Shown: positions 25,189-36,744 of the stretch, piece by piece
Position numbering within the stretch: position 1 is the first letter of the stretch
How the letters are laid out: each line of letters starts with the position of its first letter
Position numbers and translations under genes: made by a program
Source of the DNA: Clavulina sp. PMI_390
Taxonomy: Eukaryota > Basidiomycota > Agaricomycetes > Cantharellales > Hydnaceae
DNA length: 64,000 nucleotides
NCBI GenBank assembly: GCA_015039315.1
Contig: WIDE01000040.1
Coordinates: 11,108 to 75,107 of the forward strand
Direction: 5' to 3'
The notes under the pieces: model-generated
Seen by the model: the letters and a program-made list of their open reading frames with translations, nothing else
The model's database searches: none
Told to the model about the DNA's origin: nothing

Positions 25189-25748
25189 CTAATCGGCACG
25201 CCTGTCAGCCTGATCAGATTGTGTCTCGCTGCGCCAGTACAGAATGAGGTCAGGGTTCTAATTAATCTCAGTCACCATGAGACTCAAGCTTGTGGCCGTC
25301 GTGACTTACGATCTCCTCATCACGTTTTTCAGTGCCCATAGCGTCCTCTCCGTCCGTACGATAGTAGAGAATGAGGTTTGGGTTCTACGTTTCCTGCATG
25401 AGCGGGGGACTTTGAGCTTCATTAGGGAGAGATGATAGCATACAACTTCTTCCGCGCGCTTGTTTTCCGCCCCCTCAGAGCTCTTGTTATCGCGGTAGTA
25501 GATGATGATGTCTGGGTTCTGCAAAGAGGTTAAGAGTCATATGACCGCTGACGTCTGCGACTCACAATCTCCTCCGCGCGTTTATTGACCTTGATATTGA
25601 TAGTAAGGGATGGGCGAAACGGTCAGTTCCATGTCTCAGTAGGGTGATTGCGATTTCGACTTACTGATCCACCCTCTCGAACAAAAGGGAGAGCCGCGGC
25701 CGTGCTGGCGACAGCGAGGGAAAGAGCGGTGATGAAAGCGACCTTCAT
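25189..25748 (-). CDS. Secreted peptide precursor E (three NPN/NPD-Y(Y/W)R cores)
   Basis: The longest precursor of its family, 108 aa from five exons: 25665-25748, 25566-25589, 25444-25518, 25310-25384, 25189-25257, all phase 0. Exon 1 is the signal peptide MKVAFITALSLAVASTAAA and LPFVREGGS. Exon 2 (24 nt) is VNKRAEEI. Exons 3 and 4 are both 75 nt: NPDIIIYYRDNKS ending ENKRAEEV, and NPNLILYYRTDG ending EKRDEEI. Exon 5 is NPDLILYWRSE, ending ADRRAD and stop. Cleavage at KR/RR gives three related peptides of 22-24 residues beginning (A/D)EE(I/V)NP. The third has YWR in place of YYR, which recalls the YW of precursor A. This is the clearest case of a repeat array built by exon duplication. It ends 1.15 kb from the divergent UstYa-like gene. 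Confidence 0.88.
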
Positions 25749-26902
25749 GGCAGTCAGATGTCGTGGGGTGGCTAGACGAAGCGCGCGATTGGGCCAGCAG
25801 AGACCTCGTATTTATGTTTCGGTCCATTCTTTCTCTCTGTCCAGATGATAGCCCGCTTGGGTAGAAGCACCGATCTTTCCATCAGGGTTCCCTTCTTCCC
25901 CGAGTTTCTCTTCAATTTGGCATCGCCTTACACACAAAATCTCTTCTCACACGATCGCCGATGCGTGATGGACTTGCTACCATGGGCAAACCGTATGACA
26001 GGCCCCACGTTTGATTGAGCTCGTTGGAGTCAGAATTTATGGTCTCTACAGGAGCATCATATTAGTAGATGCCGAATTTGATCTCATTGCCAGAGCACCT
26101 ACCATCCCTTGGACAGGAGAAGAATCAAGAGTTTCAAGTAGACGCCAAGTTGAACTCTTCTGAGCGTCTAGATTATCACGTAAAACTGATTCATGGTAAC
26201 GCCTCAGCCGATGGAGAATTTTCGTCTCATTGATTTCCATTTTCTCACTGGCCGAGCTGCCGTGTCAATGGTACCATCCATGCGCGTCCGGAGAAGAGAA
26301 TACTAGAGCCAGGGTATGGGCACTGATTTCTATGCCAGTAAAGACACAGCCCCAGGCCTACCGAGGAAGCGGAGGCAATAGTTGGAGGCAGATTTGAATC
26401 TTGAAATGTACCATGTGGTGGTGAAGCGCTGTCTATTCGAGCGGCAGAGTCGGGGGAAGGTCATGCTGCATCACGATCGCCTGTAAACACATACAGCGGT
26501 GGTGAGAGAGAAAGGGGGCCGCGCGAGAGACCTTGGAGATTACATCGATTACCAACACACATTTTTGGTGTGCGTGGACTACCTCTCCACGAACGCGTTT
26601 GTTTATTTGTCCCGAATTGCGAGCAAACAGACAACTACAACAGCTCCACTCTTGCCGTTGGGACTGTGTGGACGTGCCTAATTTCGAGATATCTCGATTT
26701 CATCTACGGAACGACGCAATAATATTGGTCAAAATATGTGCCTCTATTCAAGAGCCCGTTTCCTTCGGTCCAGGCGAGAGGATCAACAAGTTCTGCTTAC
26801 GTCATTAAGCCGTGATCTCTCGCCTTTGCGCTGTACTAATACTTGTCACCCAACGAGGGCTAGATCGAAATCCCCTTATATTCGCCCTTGCGAGTCTGAG
26901 CT
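25749..26902. promoter_or_regulatory. Divergent region between precursor E and UstYa-like gene 1
   Basis: The precursors read leftward and the oxidase-like genes rightward from here, so this 1.15-kb region holds both promoters. ATAAATA on the minus strand at 25809-25815 is 61 nt upstream of the precursor E start. No coding frame is convincing. Confidence 0.5.
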
Positions 26903-27922
26903 ATGTCCGCAGCCTATCAAGCTCTCGAGTCCGAAGTCAAAGCCCTGGATGAGGATGTCGACGACGTACCTTCATTCCCTCCAACCCGGCTTGTCCCTAC
27001 CAGTACCAAACGGCAAAGGCATATTCGGATGATCACTATTGCTTCTTCTGCTGTCAATCTGCTAGCCCTCATCTATCTTGCCTCGCTCTGGTTCAGCCAA
27101 TCCTCATATGTTCGATGGCGTGGAGCAAGGCCAGTTTACAGTAGGTCTTATGATGAAAATATCTAGCCTATCCTTTTATGACTTATAACTCATGTCGTTT
27201 GAAAGCGCCCATTACCGAGCCTCCTCATAAGCTCATTGTCCCAGCCGGCCTTCGTGGCAAGACGCCATATGACGGGCCTCCTTCGGATGAAGTGGACAAA
27301 CTCTGGAACGATCTTTACGCGCCGTGTAATACACCCGACTCATACTACTCTGCTTGTATCACTAACGTGGTGATCTTGTAGACTTGCTCACAGGAATCAC
27401 TGCCCACGAAGCGACCCAGTTAGCCAATGCCACGGTGCCTTCGGAAGGTACTGAGGTATATGAGACCCAGATTGAAGTGTTTCACTACCTCCACTGCCTC
27501 GTAAGCAGACCTTACTGTGCGTTTTCTCGTCTTCTCATCCGATTTTCTTTTCACCTCTACAGAATTTCCTCCGCCAACTGGCTTGGCCTGAGCGCTACAG
27601 CGCCGCTGCTTCAAGTCGGTATGCTATCAGTCGCGGGGTCGTTTTCAGCCATGCCGATCACTGCGTCAATGCCATCCGTGAGGCGCTCATGTGCAATGCT
27701 CCTATTGCTGCTTTGCCATGGCAGTTCAACCCCCACAAGAACTTCTCCGAAATTCGCTTCGATGTCACCCAGACGTGCTCTGACTTCTCAGCAGTCCAAG
27801 AGTCGGCCAAAAAACGCCTTGTCCCCGGGAAAATATCGGTTGATTCGCTGAACAAGACTACCCCGCCGGAGTTCGTGCCAACTCATGCGCAATTGGTGGC
27901 GGCAGGATGGGAAGATTCATAA
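26903..27922 (+). CDS. UstYa-like (DUF3328) protein 1
   Basis: A 278-aa member of the UstYa family, membrane-anchored proteins that carry out oxidative cyclisation or hydroxylation in fungal RiPP and cyclopeptide pathways. Exons: 26903-27140, 27206-27325, 27382-27500, 27563-27922. A cytosolic N-terminus of about 50 residues precedes one membrane helix (IASSAVNLLALIYLASLWF). The extracytosolic part has GPPSDEVDKLWNDLY and the two family HxxHC motifs, HYLHC in VFHYLHCLNFLRQ and HADHC in HADHCVNAIREALMC, then FDVTQTCSDF. All metal-binding-type residues are present. It is the first of two tandem genes, 333 bp apart, between the precursors and the transporters. The proposed substrate, Tyr/Trp of the precursor cores, is inference from position. 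Confidence 0.9.
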
Positions 27923-28255
27923 ACATGATATGATGTTGATCTACGATTGACCCTTAACCCCTGTGACTTCTTCCAAGCGTTTGGACTGCACTCGATTAAA
28001 TAGAATTGGCCCCTCACTGATCCATCATTTTGTGCCGCATGGTCGCGACATGGGAGTGAACAGCCTTGGAGAGAAGCCTCTCGGCCAAGGTGATCCACAT
28101 AGTGCCGGACAATCCCCATTTATTCCGACTTCTATATAGATGTATATAAACTACTTTTCTCAGATTCATTAATCAACAACCAGAATTCTACGGACACCGG
28201 AAGGCTCGATCCTCTCGCTGGCGCCCATCACCTCTTGCTTTACGTCTCAACCACC
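27923..28255. promoter_or_regulatory. Spacer and promoter of UstYa-like gene 2
   Basis: TATATAAA at about 28143-28150 lies roughly 110 nt upstream of the chosen ATG. The remainder is the 3' flank of gene 1. Confidence 0.5.
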
Positions 28256-29395
28256 ATGACCATTTTCTCATCCTTCAGGGGAGCAATCGAATCACCTTCT
28301 AATCCTCTATCCACGCCGTTGCTCGACGACGAGGATGAGGAGAACAAGCGATCTGGAGCGGTGTCACCAACCGATGAGCCTCACGATGTTCTGACGTTTT
28401 CGCGACGTGCCGAGATGTACATGTTCGCATCACTGGCTGTAAACTTGATTCTATTGGTGGCTGCCGTTTACGCTGGGGTTCAGCGGTCCCTCATGGTGCG
28501 GTGGGAGGGTGCATCTCAAGTGTATAGTGAGTATATACCCCCGTTCTGTTCTGTCCCATACCATAACTTATCTCTCCACGTCGAATGCGATTTATGCAGC
28601 TCCGGTCCTAGATAGTATAACCCACACTCGTGCTGTATTTACACCGTTATTGGCGAAGACGAAATGGCACGGACCGCCGAACGATGCAGTGGATAGGGCA
28701 TGGGAAGATTTGTATGATAGTGAGTGGTCACCCCGCTCTAATAGCAAGAGCTTGCGCACACTGATACGATGACCTCGTTATTCTATCCGTCGCATCTCAG
28801 CTGGTATTTCCGCTATCTCGGGAGCCCAGGCTTCGCTACTACTCAATAAAACAACTCCAATCGCCGGGCTGGAAGATAAATACATCGTATCTCTGGTGAG
28901 CTACTCTTGCGGAATGAGGATGATACGTACTTATCCCCTTTATTAGGATGTGTTTCATCAGCTGCATTGCTTAGTGAGCCAAGATGTCGTATGTGGGGTA
29001 CTTGGCTCACGATCCTTAACAGAATACGCTCCGGAAATTTCAGCATCCAAAGAGATATCCCTACGTCGTCCAACAACGATACAGAGAAGACAAAGGGTGT
29101 GTATCATGCCTTTGGACTAGACCATTCCCCCGATCTGATGTGTCGTTCTAGGTACGGCACGATTGATCACATTGACCACTGCATACAGGCAATCCGGGAG
29201 ACATTAATGTGTCATGCTGATCGGACGCTGGATCCTTACGTGAAGCCTAGCGATCGAAATCGCACTCAGGTCTCATTTGAGAGCTATCATACGTGTCGGG
29301 ACTTTGGAGCTATCCAGCAGTGGGCTCGGGATAATCAGTCACCGTTCAAGTTCAGCGACACTGTTTTGGCTCATGGATCTCTAGTGCCTGCATAG
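28256..29395 (+). CDS. UstYa-like (DUF3328) protein 2
   Basis: The second UstYa family protein, 276 aa. Exons: 28256-28526, 28600-28719, 28801-28895, 28947-28973, 29023-29096, 29152-29395; the second exon is 120 nt in both UstYa-like genes. It has an N-terminal acidic cytosolic segment and a membrane helix (YMFASLAVNLILLVAAVYA), then VRWEGASQVY, GPPNDAVDRAWEDLYD, and both HxxHC motifs: HQLHC in DVFHQLHCLNTLRKF and HIDHC in HIDHCIQAIRETLMCHAD. SYHTCRDF follows near the end. An in-frame upstream ATG at 28235 is possible; 28256 is chosen to match the usual N-terminus. Ustiloxin biosynthesis also uses two such proteins (UstYa, UstYb). Whether these two act as a pair here is unproven. Confidence 0.9.
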
Positions 29396-30316
29396 ATGTA
29401 TTGTTGGCTTTCCTGCGTTTCTTACATTCCCCAGCAAGCACGACGGGATGCCAAGAACCGTAGTCAGTAGCCTTGATTTAGAGAAGGAAATGGGCTAAAG
29501 CGAGGCTAATAGGAGCTTCTACTTGATGTAAATACGCCTACTATATCACTGATATTTGGGAGATATGATTCACGAGGATAGATCAAGAGCTAATGGACGT
29601 GTTTTTGGAAATGAGGACGTCGCTGGGATTATGACTGAAATTACATCGCAAGCGTCACAAAAGATCAACGCAGATCAATACAGCCATGATTGTTTGTCTT
29701 CACCATCGTTCAAAAGTAGATTGCATTCAGTCGAATTGGGTGGTGAAGCTTTCAACGCCCGACTCAAACAGCCGTCAACAAGATTCTCCACCCTTGCAGA
29801 TGCATTTCCTCCTGCACGCCTTTGGGTGATGCCCCTGGCCTACCCGTAACCTAATATCAACAGTCAATTTCATCATTTCTAATTCGTCCCTCAATATGCC
29901 CATCGCAAGCCTCTACGTTAGGAAGAGCTCTTGCCACAAGAGTCTGGTGGTCATGGGCGACATCTGAGCTCCAGATTGGGTGGTCACCTGAACTACATAG
30001 AAGGCGATTTGATCAGGATTGTAGCAATGTCACAAAACCTCCCCAGCAGCTGACCCCACTAACACCCGTCAGACGACTCAGGGTTGCTCTCGGCGATACC
30101 TCGGATTATCCTTGCCAGCCAAGAAAAAGCACCCAGCCCTAGCGTTCCGACTCGTCAGTTTCCTCGACGGTATTGGTCGATCAGTCTCTACCAGGTCACC
30201 TGACAGATCGTGTGACTTTCGATCCCGAGCTCTCATCTCCCACTGGACAAGGGCCGGTTACCTTTCGTCCTCCACCAGTGTCCACAGAGCCCAATACACT
30301 TCACACATTTATCATC
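29396..30316. other. Spacer before the transporter array
   Basis: No supported gene. The last 200 bp belong to the block conserved upstream of the transporter genes. Confidence 0.45.
30112..30316 (+). promoter_or_regulatory. Conserved upstream block of transporter 1
   Basis: The text around AAGAAAAAGCACCCAGCCC, TTCCGACTCGTCAGTTTCC and CAGGTCACCTGAC recurs, with changes, at the same distance upstream of transporters 2 and 3. It is likely promoter or 5' leader copied with the gene. Confidence 0.5.
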
Positions 30317-32391
30317 ATGGGATTCTCGGTCACAGATAGAGATAACGCATACTTACTAGCCCTCTTCTTGTCCATATTCCTCGTCGGCTGGGATGAGTAC
30401 GTATCTGACCATCACAAGGCCTTTAGATGACTGAAAGCTTGTCCCTATAGTGGCACGACTGGTCCATTGATCCCGCGGATGCAAGAATCCTACGGGGTAT
30501 TTTGAATAATTGCCTCCACGATAGTATATGAACATTTATGACATTAGGTTGGATACACGGTTATCTCAATCATTTTTATCTGCAAGTGTGCGGTCAGTGA
30601 AGAGACATTTTCTGAATTAAATAAAAATTTACGCGATCATCTCTATCGATCTAGGGTGCCTTCACGGCAGCGCTTGTTAATATGTATATATCAGACAAGT
30701 TCGGTTACGCCAAGGTGAGTACCCCAATGTCCACAGATTGAGAATTAACAAAACATATCTCCTTCAATAAGGCGGCTACTGCGGGAGCCATCATACAACT
30801 CATCGCATTCACAATCCAAGCACCACGCCCTCCGTTCCCTGTGCTTGCTGTTGCCTATTACATCGACGGTTTCGGCGGTTCGCTTCAAGATGCACAGGCA
30901 AATGCCTTACTCACGATGTTTCCAACGAATCAACACGCAAAAATGATGATCGGGCACGGCATGTATGGTCTTGGGGCTCTTATCTCTCCCCTAATTTCTA
31001 CCCAATTTGCCCAGAAGAAGCACTGGGCATTTATGTATCTCACATCTCTCAGCCTCGCGGCACTAACAACTGTGGTTCTCTTGGCGGTCTTCCGACTCCG
31101 TTCTCAAGCCTGTGAGCTCTCTGTTTCTTGTTTCCCTGTGAAAGGGCGTCGTTCTGACGTGGCCGCCGAATAGCGATATTGGAAGACCTTGCAGCGCGAA
31201 AGAAAGCTGGTCAACCTGACGGGGAGAAACCAGCAGCCACTGAGGAAGAAGTCGAATATCATGGGTGGGATAAGTACTATGCCCTCATGCGAATGCCAGC
31301 GGTCCACCTCGCAGCACTCTTCATCTTTACTTACGTTGGTGCCGAGGTGTGTTTGGTCTGTTGCGGTCGACGGTGGCACCGTTCTCTGATCATTGCTTCG
31401 AAAGGTATCCATTGGGGCGTGGTCTGTTACCTATCTCCTCAGGGAACGGGGAGGTGGTCCCTCTACAGGATACGTGTCGAGTGGGTTTTTTGGAGGTCAG
31501 TCTCATATTGTCTGTGTACCTCCAACCTAATTCTTACAGCCCTGTACTATCCAGGTCTGACTGTCGGTCGTTTCGCCCTTATTGGGGTGAACCAACTGGT
31601 AAGATAACTTCAAAAGCAAAAGCTGTGTTCTTGCTGACAAACATTCCTCAACTTAGCTTGGAGAGCGTCGCGTAATCTTCTACTACATGGCAATATGTAT
31701 TGGGCAAGTGTTACTATTATGCGGAGCTTTATTTGAAGACATTCATAACTAGCTCATGTTTCACGCGCACATCAGACTTCAGCTGTCTGTCTGGCTCGCG
31801 AAGTCGCTAGTGGGAAATGCTGTTGCCATCTCATTTGTCGGGTTCTTCCTCGGACCTATATATCCTCAGCTAGTACTTGTGCTGGCAGACTTTGTTCCCC
31901 CAAGGTATGTCTTACCCGAACGTCGTTCTCTTTATCTAACTTGTTGATTATTGCTGCAGCTTTATGGGAGGAGCAGTTGGCTGGATCACCTGGTACGTCG
32001 GCATATCCGTTGTTGACTACGCCCATGGGGATAGTACTGACTACCTATGGATATCAGTCTTGGGGCTACTGGGGCGGCAGTGTTCCCATTTATCGCAGGC
32101 GCCATGGCGTCAAAATTCGGGGTCTGGGTGATGCAGCCTCTGTAGGTCGCCTTCAAATCGATGGACTCCATTCTTTGGCGCTGATTAATCATTAACTTGT
32201 TTAGTATTGTGGCGCTGATGGGGGCCATGATGATTTTGTGGGTACTTACATTACTCACGCAGGTAAAACGCAACTCGGTGACCCCACCTGAGTCCATAGA
32301 AGAAGGCTATAGGGAGGGGTCACTTGAGGACCGTGCCTCTATCGAGAAAAAAGTTGAGAAGGATACTGGATCAATGATCGCAACTGCTTAA
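30317..32391 (+). CDS. MFS transporter 1 of a tandem array
   Basis: Major facilitator superfamily membrane transporter, about 12 helices, many exons. It begins MGFSVTDRDNAYLLALFLS and has VGWDDGTTGPLIPRMQESYG after splicing, then FICKCAGAFTAALVNMYISDKFGYAK, YYIDGFGGSLQDAQANALL, the central cytosolic loop EDLAARKKAGQPDGEK, SVTYLLRERGGGPSTGYVS, SFVGFFLGPIYPQL and AMASKFGVWVMQPL. The family looks like fungal BSC6/FucP-type MFS, an assignment from general resemblance. The intron after MAICIG uses a GC donor (GCAAGT), whereas the same intron in the three sister genes uses GT. Transport of the peptide product is inferred only from its position beside the UstYa-like genes. Confidence 0.88.
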
Positions 32392-32784
32392 GTGCGAAAC
32401 CCTTAGACTATAGGCGCCTCACGCACGATCCATGACACAATCATACTCTCACGACCGGTTTCTTTCTTGAAAGCTTCTGTACACAAAATGGGTTCAAATA
32501 ACATTAATCTCGACTTACAGGGCAGGATGTTGAGATATGAGCACTACACCAGCTACTTAAACAAGAATGTGAGGCAACCAGTCCGTCCAGGATCTAAGCG
32601 ATATGGGACATCGATATCACTGCTGACATGCTAGGCCTTCCTTTCATCAGCTGAGCATCATTGAATGCGGCTTGATCGCCGCAACCTTCTCCCGACGACG
32701 ATTATTTAACAATTGTCCCCGCTAGCACGCCTCGGGCTACTCTGAAACCACTTAGAGTTTGCCTCGGCAATTTCTCGGATAATA
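32392..32784. other. Spacer between transporters 1 and 2
   Basis: No gene was seen. Confidence 0.45.
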
Positions 32785-32984
32785 TTTGTGAACAAGAAAA
32801 TGCATCGAATCCAGCCTTCCGAGTTGCCGGTTCTCTCAGTCGTTTTTGACAATCAATATCTCACTAGTCACCTGACGAATATTGAGGGTTCTGATTCCGA
32901 CTTTTCTCCGCTCATTGAGGATAAGAGCGAGCCACCTCTTGCCTTTGCTCTCAAGACCTTCACACATAGTGAACATTCTGTAAT
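32785..32984 (+). promoter_or_regulatory. Conserved upstream block of transporter 2
   Basis: Contains GTGAACAAGAAAATGCATCG, CCAGCCTTCCGAGTTGCCGG and TTTTCTCCGCTCA, matching the block upstream of transporter 3 and more weakly transporter 1. Confidence 0.55.
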
Positions 32985-35060
32985 ATGAAATTCCCAAAGG
33001 TAGAGAGAGACGATGCCTACTTTCTTGCTCTTTTATTGTCTATTTTCTTGGTTGGTTGGGATGAGTAGGTGACCGACTTCACCAAATTTTGGTGTAACTA
33101 AAAATGTCTCTTACATAGTGGTACAGCTGGCCCTTTGACTCCGAGCATGCAAGAGTCGTATGGGGTACGATATCAAGTGTTATGCATGTAACTAAAACCA
33201 ACATTTGTCCTTTAGATTGGATACACTGTCGTATCGATTATCTTTATCTGCAAGAGTGCTGTCAGTCGATCAAATCTGCTGTATTAACTCGAGGTCTTAC
33301 TTGATATCTTACCGACACAGGGCGCCGTCACCGCGGCGCTTGTAAATATGTATATATCAGACAAGTTTGGTTATGCCAAGGTACGTTCCCCGACTCTGCT
33401 CACACATAGCAGATTGAGGATCAGCATGATTTGTTTTCTCCAAAAGGCTGCTACAGCGGGGGCTGTTATACAGCTCATCGCATTTACTATTCAAGCACCA
33501 CGCCCGCCGTTCCCTGTGCTTGCTGTAGGCTACTACATTGATGGTTTTGGTGGCGCACTTCAAGATGCACAAGCTAATACTTTACTCACAATGTTTCCAA
33601 CGAATCAACATACCAAGATGATGGTCGGCCATGGCATGTACGGTCTTGGGGCTCTTGTGTCTCCTCTCATCTCCACCCAGTTCGCTCAGAAGAAACACTG
33701 GTCATTCATGTATCTCACGTCCCTTGGACTTGCGGGGCTAGCGGCAGCGGTTCTTCTGGCCGTGTTCCAACTCCGATCTCAAGCCTGTACGTTATCTCCC
33801 TATAATGAGAGTCCTTCTCATACCGTTACCAAACAGCGATACTCGAAGACTTCGAGGCCCGAAAGAACGCGGATCAGCTTGGCGGGGACCCGAAGCCAGT
33901 GGATGCCGAAGAAGAAGTAGAATACCATGGATGGGATAAATACTACGCTCTCATGCGAATGCCAGCGGTCCATTTGGCAGCCTTGTTCATCTTCACCTAT
34001 GTCGGCGCTGGGGTACGGCTAGCCCCCGCGACGCTACCTCTCATGCCGCTGACAAAAACATCGGCTCTATAGGTATCTCTTGGCTCGTGGTCCGTTACCT
34101 ATCTCCTCAGGGAGCGTGGGGGTGGCCCTTCGACAGGGTATGTGTCCAGCGGATTTTATGGAGGTAGGTCGTATATACTCTTCCCACCTCCGGAAGAGTC
34201 CTGTCTCATATCTTTTTTGTTAGGTTTGACCCTAGGCCGTTTTGCTCTCATTAGGTTCAATCGAATGGTAAGATCGAGTCCAAATGATCAGTACTGCGAG
34301 TTCTGAGACTTTTGAAAATAGCTCGGGGAGCGCCGTGTAATTTTCTATTACATGGCTATATGCATCGGGTACCTTTTTTCTCCCAGATGCACTAGGTTAC
34401 TCCAAAGGCACCATAACTTACTGACCCAGTTATATTGCCATGATATAGACTACAGCTGTCAGTTTGGTTCACAAAGTCGCTTGTGGGGAATGCTATTGCG
34501 ATATCATTTGTGGGCTTCTTCCTCGGTCCAATGTATCCTCAGCTAGTCCTCGTCTTAGCAAAACTTGTTCCGCCGAGGTACGTTGCATGAGTTGCTATGG
34601 AGTAGAAATCTAGCGCGCTGATAATTCTGGCAGCTTTATCGGAGGGGCGGTAGGATGGATTAGCTGGTGAGTCCATGTTTTGGCTCCTTTGTGGCTAGAA
34701 AACCCATTACAGTAAGGATTTATTAGCCTTGGTGCTACTGGATCCGCCGTGTTTCCGTTTATTGCAGGTGCAATGGCATCAAAATTTGGAGTTTGGGTCC
34801 TACAGCCACTGTGAGTTCATATCATACGACGAATCCTCCGACTTTATGGTAATCTTATGCTTCTGTCTTGCAGTGTTGTAGCACTTATGGGTGCCATGAT
34901 GGTTTTTTGGGCACTCACACTTCTCATGCCGGCAAAACGCAATTCGATTACCCGACCTGGGGTAGCGGATAAACACGACGGTAGCCCTTCATCGGTTCAT
35001 CGTGGATCCATCGAGAAGATAGAAGGACAGGATGAAGTACTTGTCACCTCCGCCGTGTGA
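32985..35060 (+). CDS. MFS transporter 2 of a tandem array
   Basis: Close paralogue of transporter 1, same exon plan. The start is ATG 32985-32987 (MKFPKVERDDAYFLALLLS) and the N-terminus differs from the MxFS of the others. Conserved blocks are VGWDDGTAGPLTPSMQESYG, LVNMYISDKFGYAK, YYIDGFGGALQDAQANTLL, FPTNQHTKMMVGHGMYGLG, DAEEEVEYHGWDKYYALMRM, SVTYLLRERGGGPSTGYVSSGFYGG and AMASKFGVWVLQPL. TAG PLTPSM replaces the PLIPRM of the sisters, and GRFALIRFNRM replaces GRFALIGVNQL, so substrate contacts may differ. The intron after FGYAK has a normal GT donor. Membrane protein, probably plasma membrane. Confidence 0.88.
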
Positions 35061-36744
35061 GTCGGAATACCAGGGGGCCATACGCCCCTATGACGCGCAC
35101 AACATACGACCATAGCCAAGTTTTATAAAGATTTACTTCTTCGAACTATATTTACCATTTACTAGTCTGATTTATCGCTCGCTCCGAATTCAAATGTTCG
35201 TCCAAGTACCACAGGATATACTTGCGGCAACTTCGAAGTCAAATACCACCAGGTATTATCTTCCTCTTTAGCTCTTTCCCTAACTCATATAGTTCCATTT
35301 TTCTGAGTCGTCTGGCCCAGTATGCTTTCAGGTAGTGCGGATACGACCGCGATTTTATGCTTTTCACATCTTCCTGGTTTTAGGCTTCTTAACATAAACC
35401 ACCCTTATGATGCTCAAAAAAGAGAGGTATATACGTAGAACCCAGCCAGTGAAGCGGTAGTTGGCTATACAGCTCGGCAAAAACGTCATGTAGGTTCCTT
35501 GTATCAGCAATAGACCCGTTGAATGTGATGTAGATACCGATTGCTATTGCTGCTAGAACTTTGTGAAGAGAGGTTCTACACCCGTATCAACGAGACCGCG
35601 GCCCAAAATAAGCTCGGTTTCTAGGATCTTTACGAGAACAGCACGATCCAACCGTCGATGTTGGGTTTGTGGATGAGCGAAGCTGAAACAATTCCGAACA
35701 GGCCGAGGAGGAGCCGTAACATATTACTTATTGGCTGTGGCTTCAGACCTGCTATCTGAGGGATGTCGAGACCGAAAAGTTCGGCTCGGTGTCAAACTGC
35801 TTCTCGCTGAACCTGACGCTTAGACGAAGTGCCTCTGTTAGATTGCGAGAGACGATTCTGCTACCAGTATCCAGCTTTTATTCCTGCCGTCTTTGTGGTG
35901 GAATTAAGTTCATTGCCTAATATGAGGGCACAGGATTTGCTTGTGCGCGTGTCACGTGACAGCCAAGAACCTGGCGCTTGCGCTTGCTAATCCGCATCCC
36001 TGCTGTATGAGCAAGAAATTAGGGTATGTGAATGCTCCACTACCCCACTAGCTACCGAGGACGGCTCGTGTAATCTAACGACTCGGTGTGGTAGCATCCT
36101 TGGTCTGCTCTACCGATCAGTTTGGAGACCGAGAGCGTGCTTACCACAGGGCTCAATCCCATTTTCGTGAGGTTGACGGAGGTTTTCCTTCTAAGCATAA
36201 ATCATAAAGCATGATCAGCCACATTCGTGCCATGAGGACTGGCCTCGATTCCAGCCCACTGTTCTGAACCCAACAGCAGCATCTCATGTGGGTCTACGAT
36301 CGAGAATCCATGCGTCACTGCGCAGTGTTAGCAATAAGTGTACAATCCTCAGTAAACTCCCTCCTCATTCACTGGAGACCTCCTTTTTTACCTCTAGGCT
36401 CCAACTTAGGGCCTTGCTCAAAGTGTTATAAGCCAGATCAGATATGCCCCGGCCGCTCTACTCTCCTCGTGAGGTCCCTAGCTTGCCGCACTCCCGAGCA
36501 TATGTGACTCCTTCATGTAGCTCGCTCCCTCTCCAAGGTGATATGTCGCTCTCGATAGTGTGACAAACACTACTTTTGGCATGGATGGACTCTTGGCGGC
36601 CGTCGGCCTTCGGCCTTGTTGCCCCAGCTTGATCCGCGGCGGCTTGACCACCATTAGCTATCCCTGAGGATACTCGGATAGCTGGGCCTCCACACATTTG
36701 AGTGCGGAAATCTTTCAAAGGTGACCCACGGTCATATCTCGGAT
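35061..36744. other. Large spacer between transporters 2 and 3 with a possible decayed gene
   Basis: On the minus strand from about 35760 to 35400 protein-like text survives in pieces (LRLLLGLFGIVSASLIHKP, then ILETELILGRGLVDTG, then AAIAIGIYITFNGSIADTRN) but is broken by stops and shifts. It may be a dead gene or one with introns I could not place. The rest is blank. Confidence 0.3.

Noticed and set aside
29556..29849. 97-codon open frame between UstYa-like gene 2 and transporter 1
   Set aside because: No signal peptide, Kex2 repeats or homology cues; composition typical of spacer.
32785..32984. Open frame upstream of transporter 2 as an N-terminal extension or a separate small protein
   Set aside because: A frame of similar translation upstream of transporter 3 ends in a stop and the similarity is at DNA level; more likely promoter or leader.
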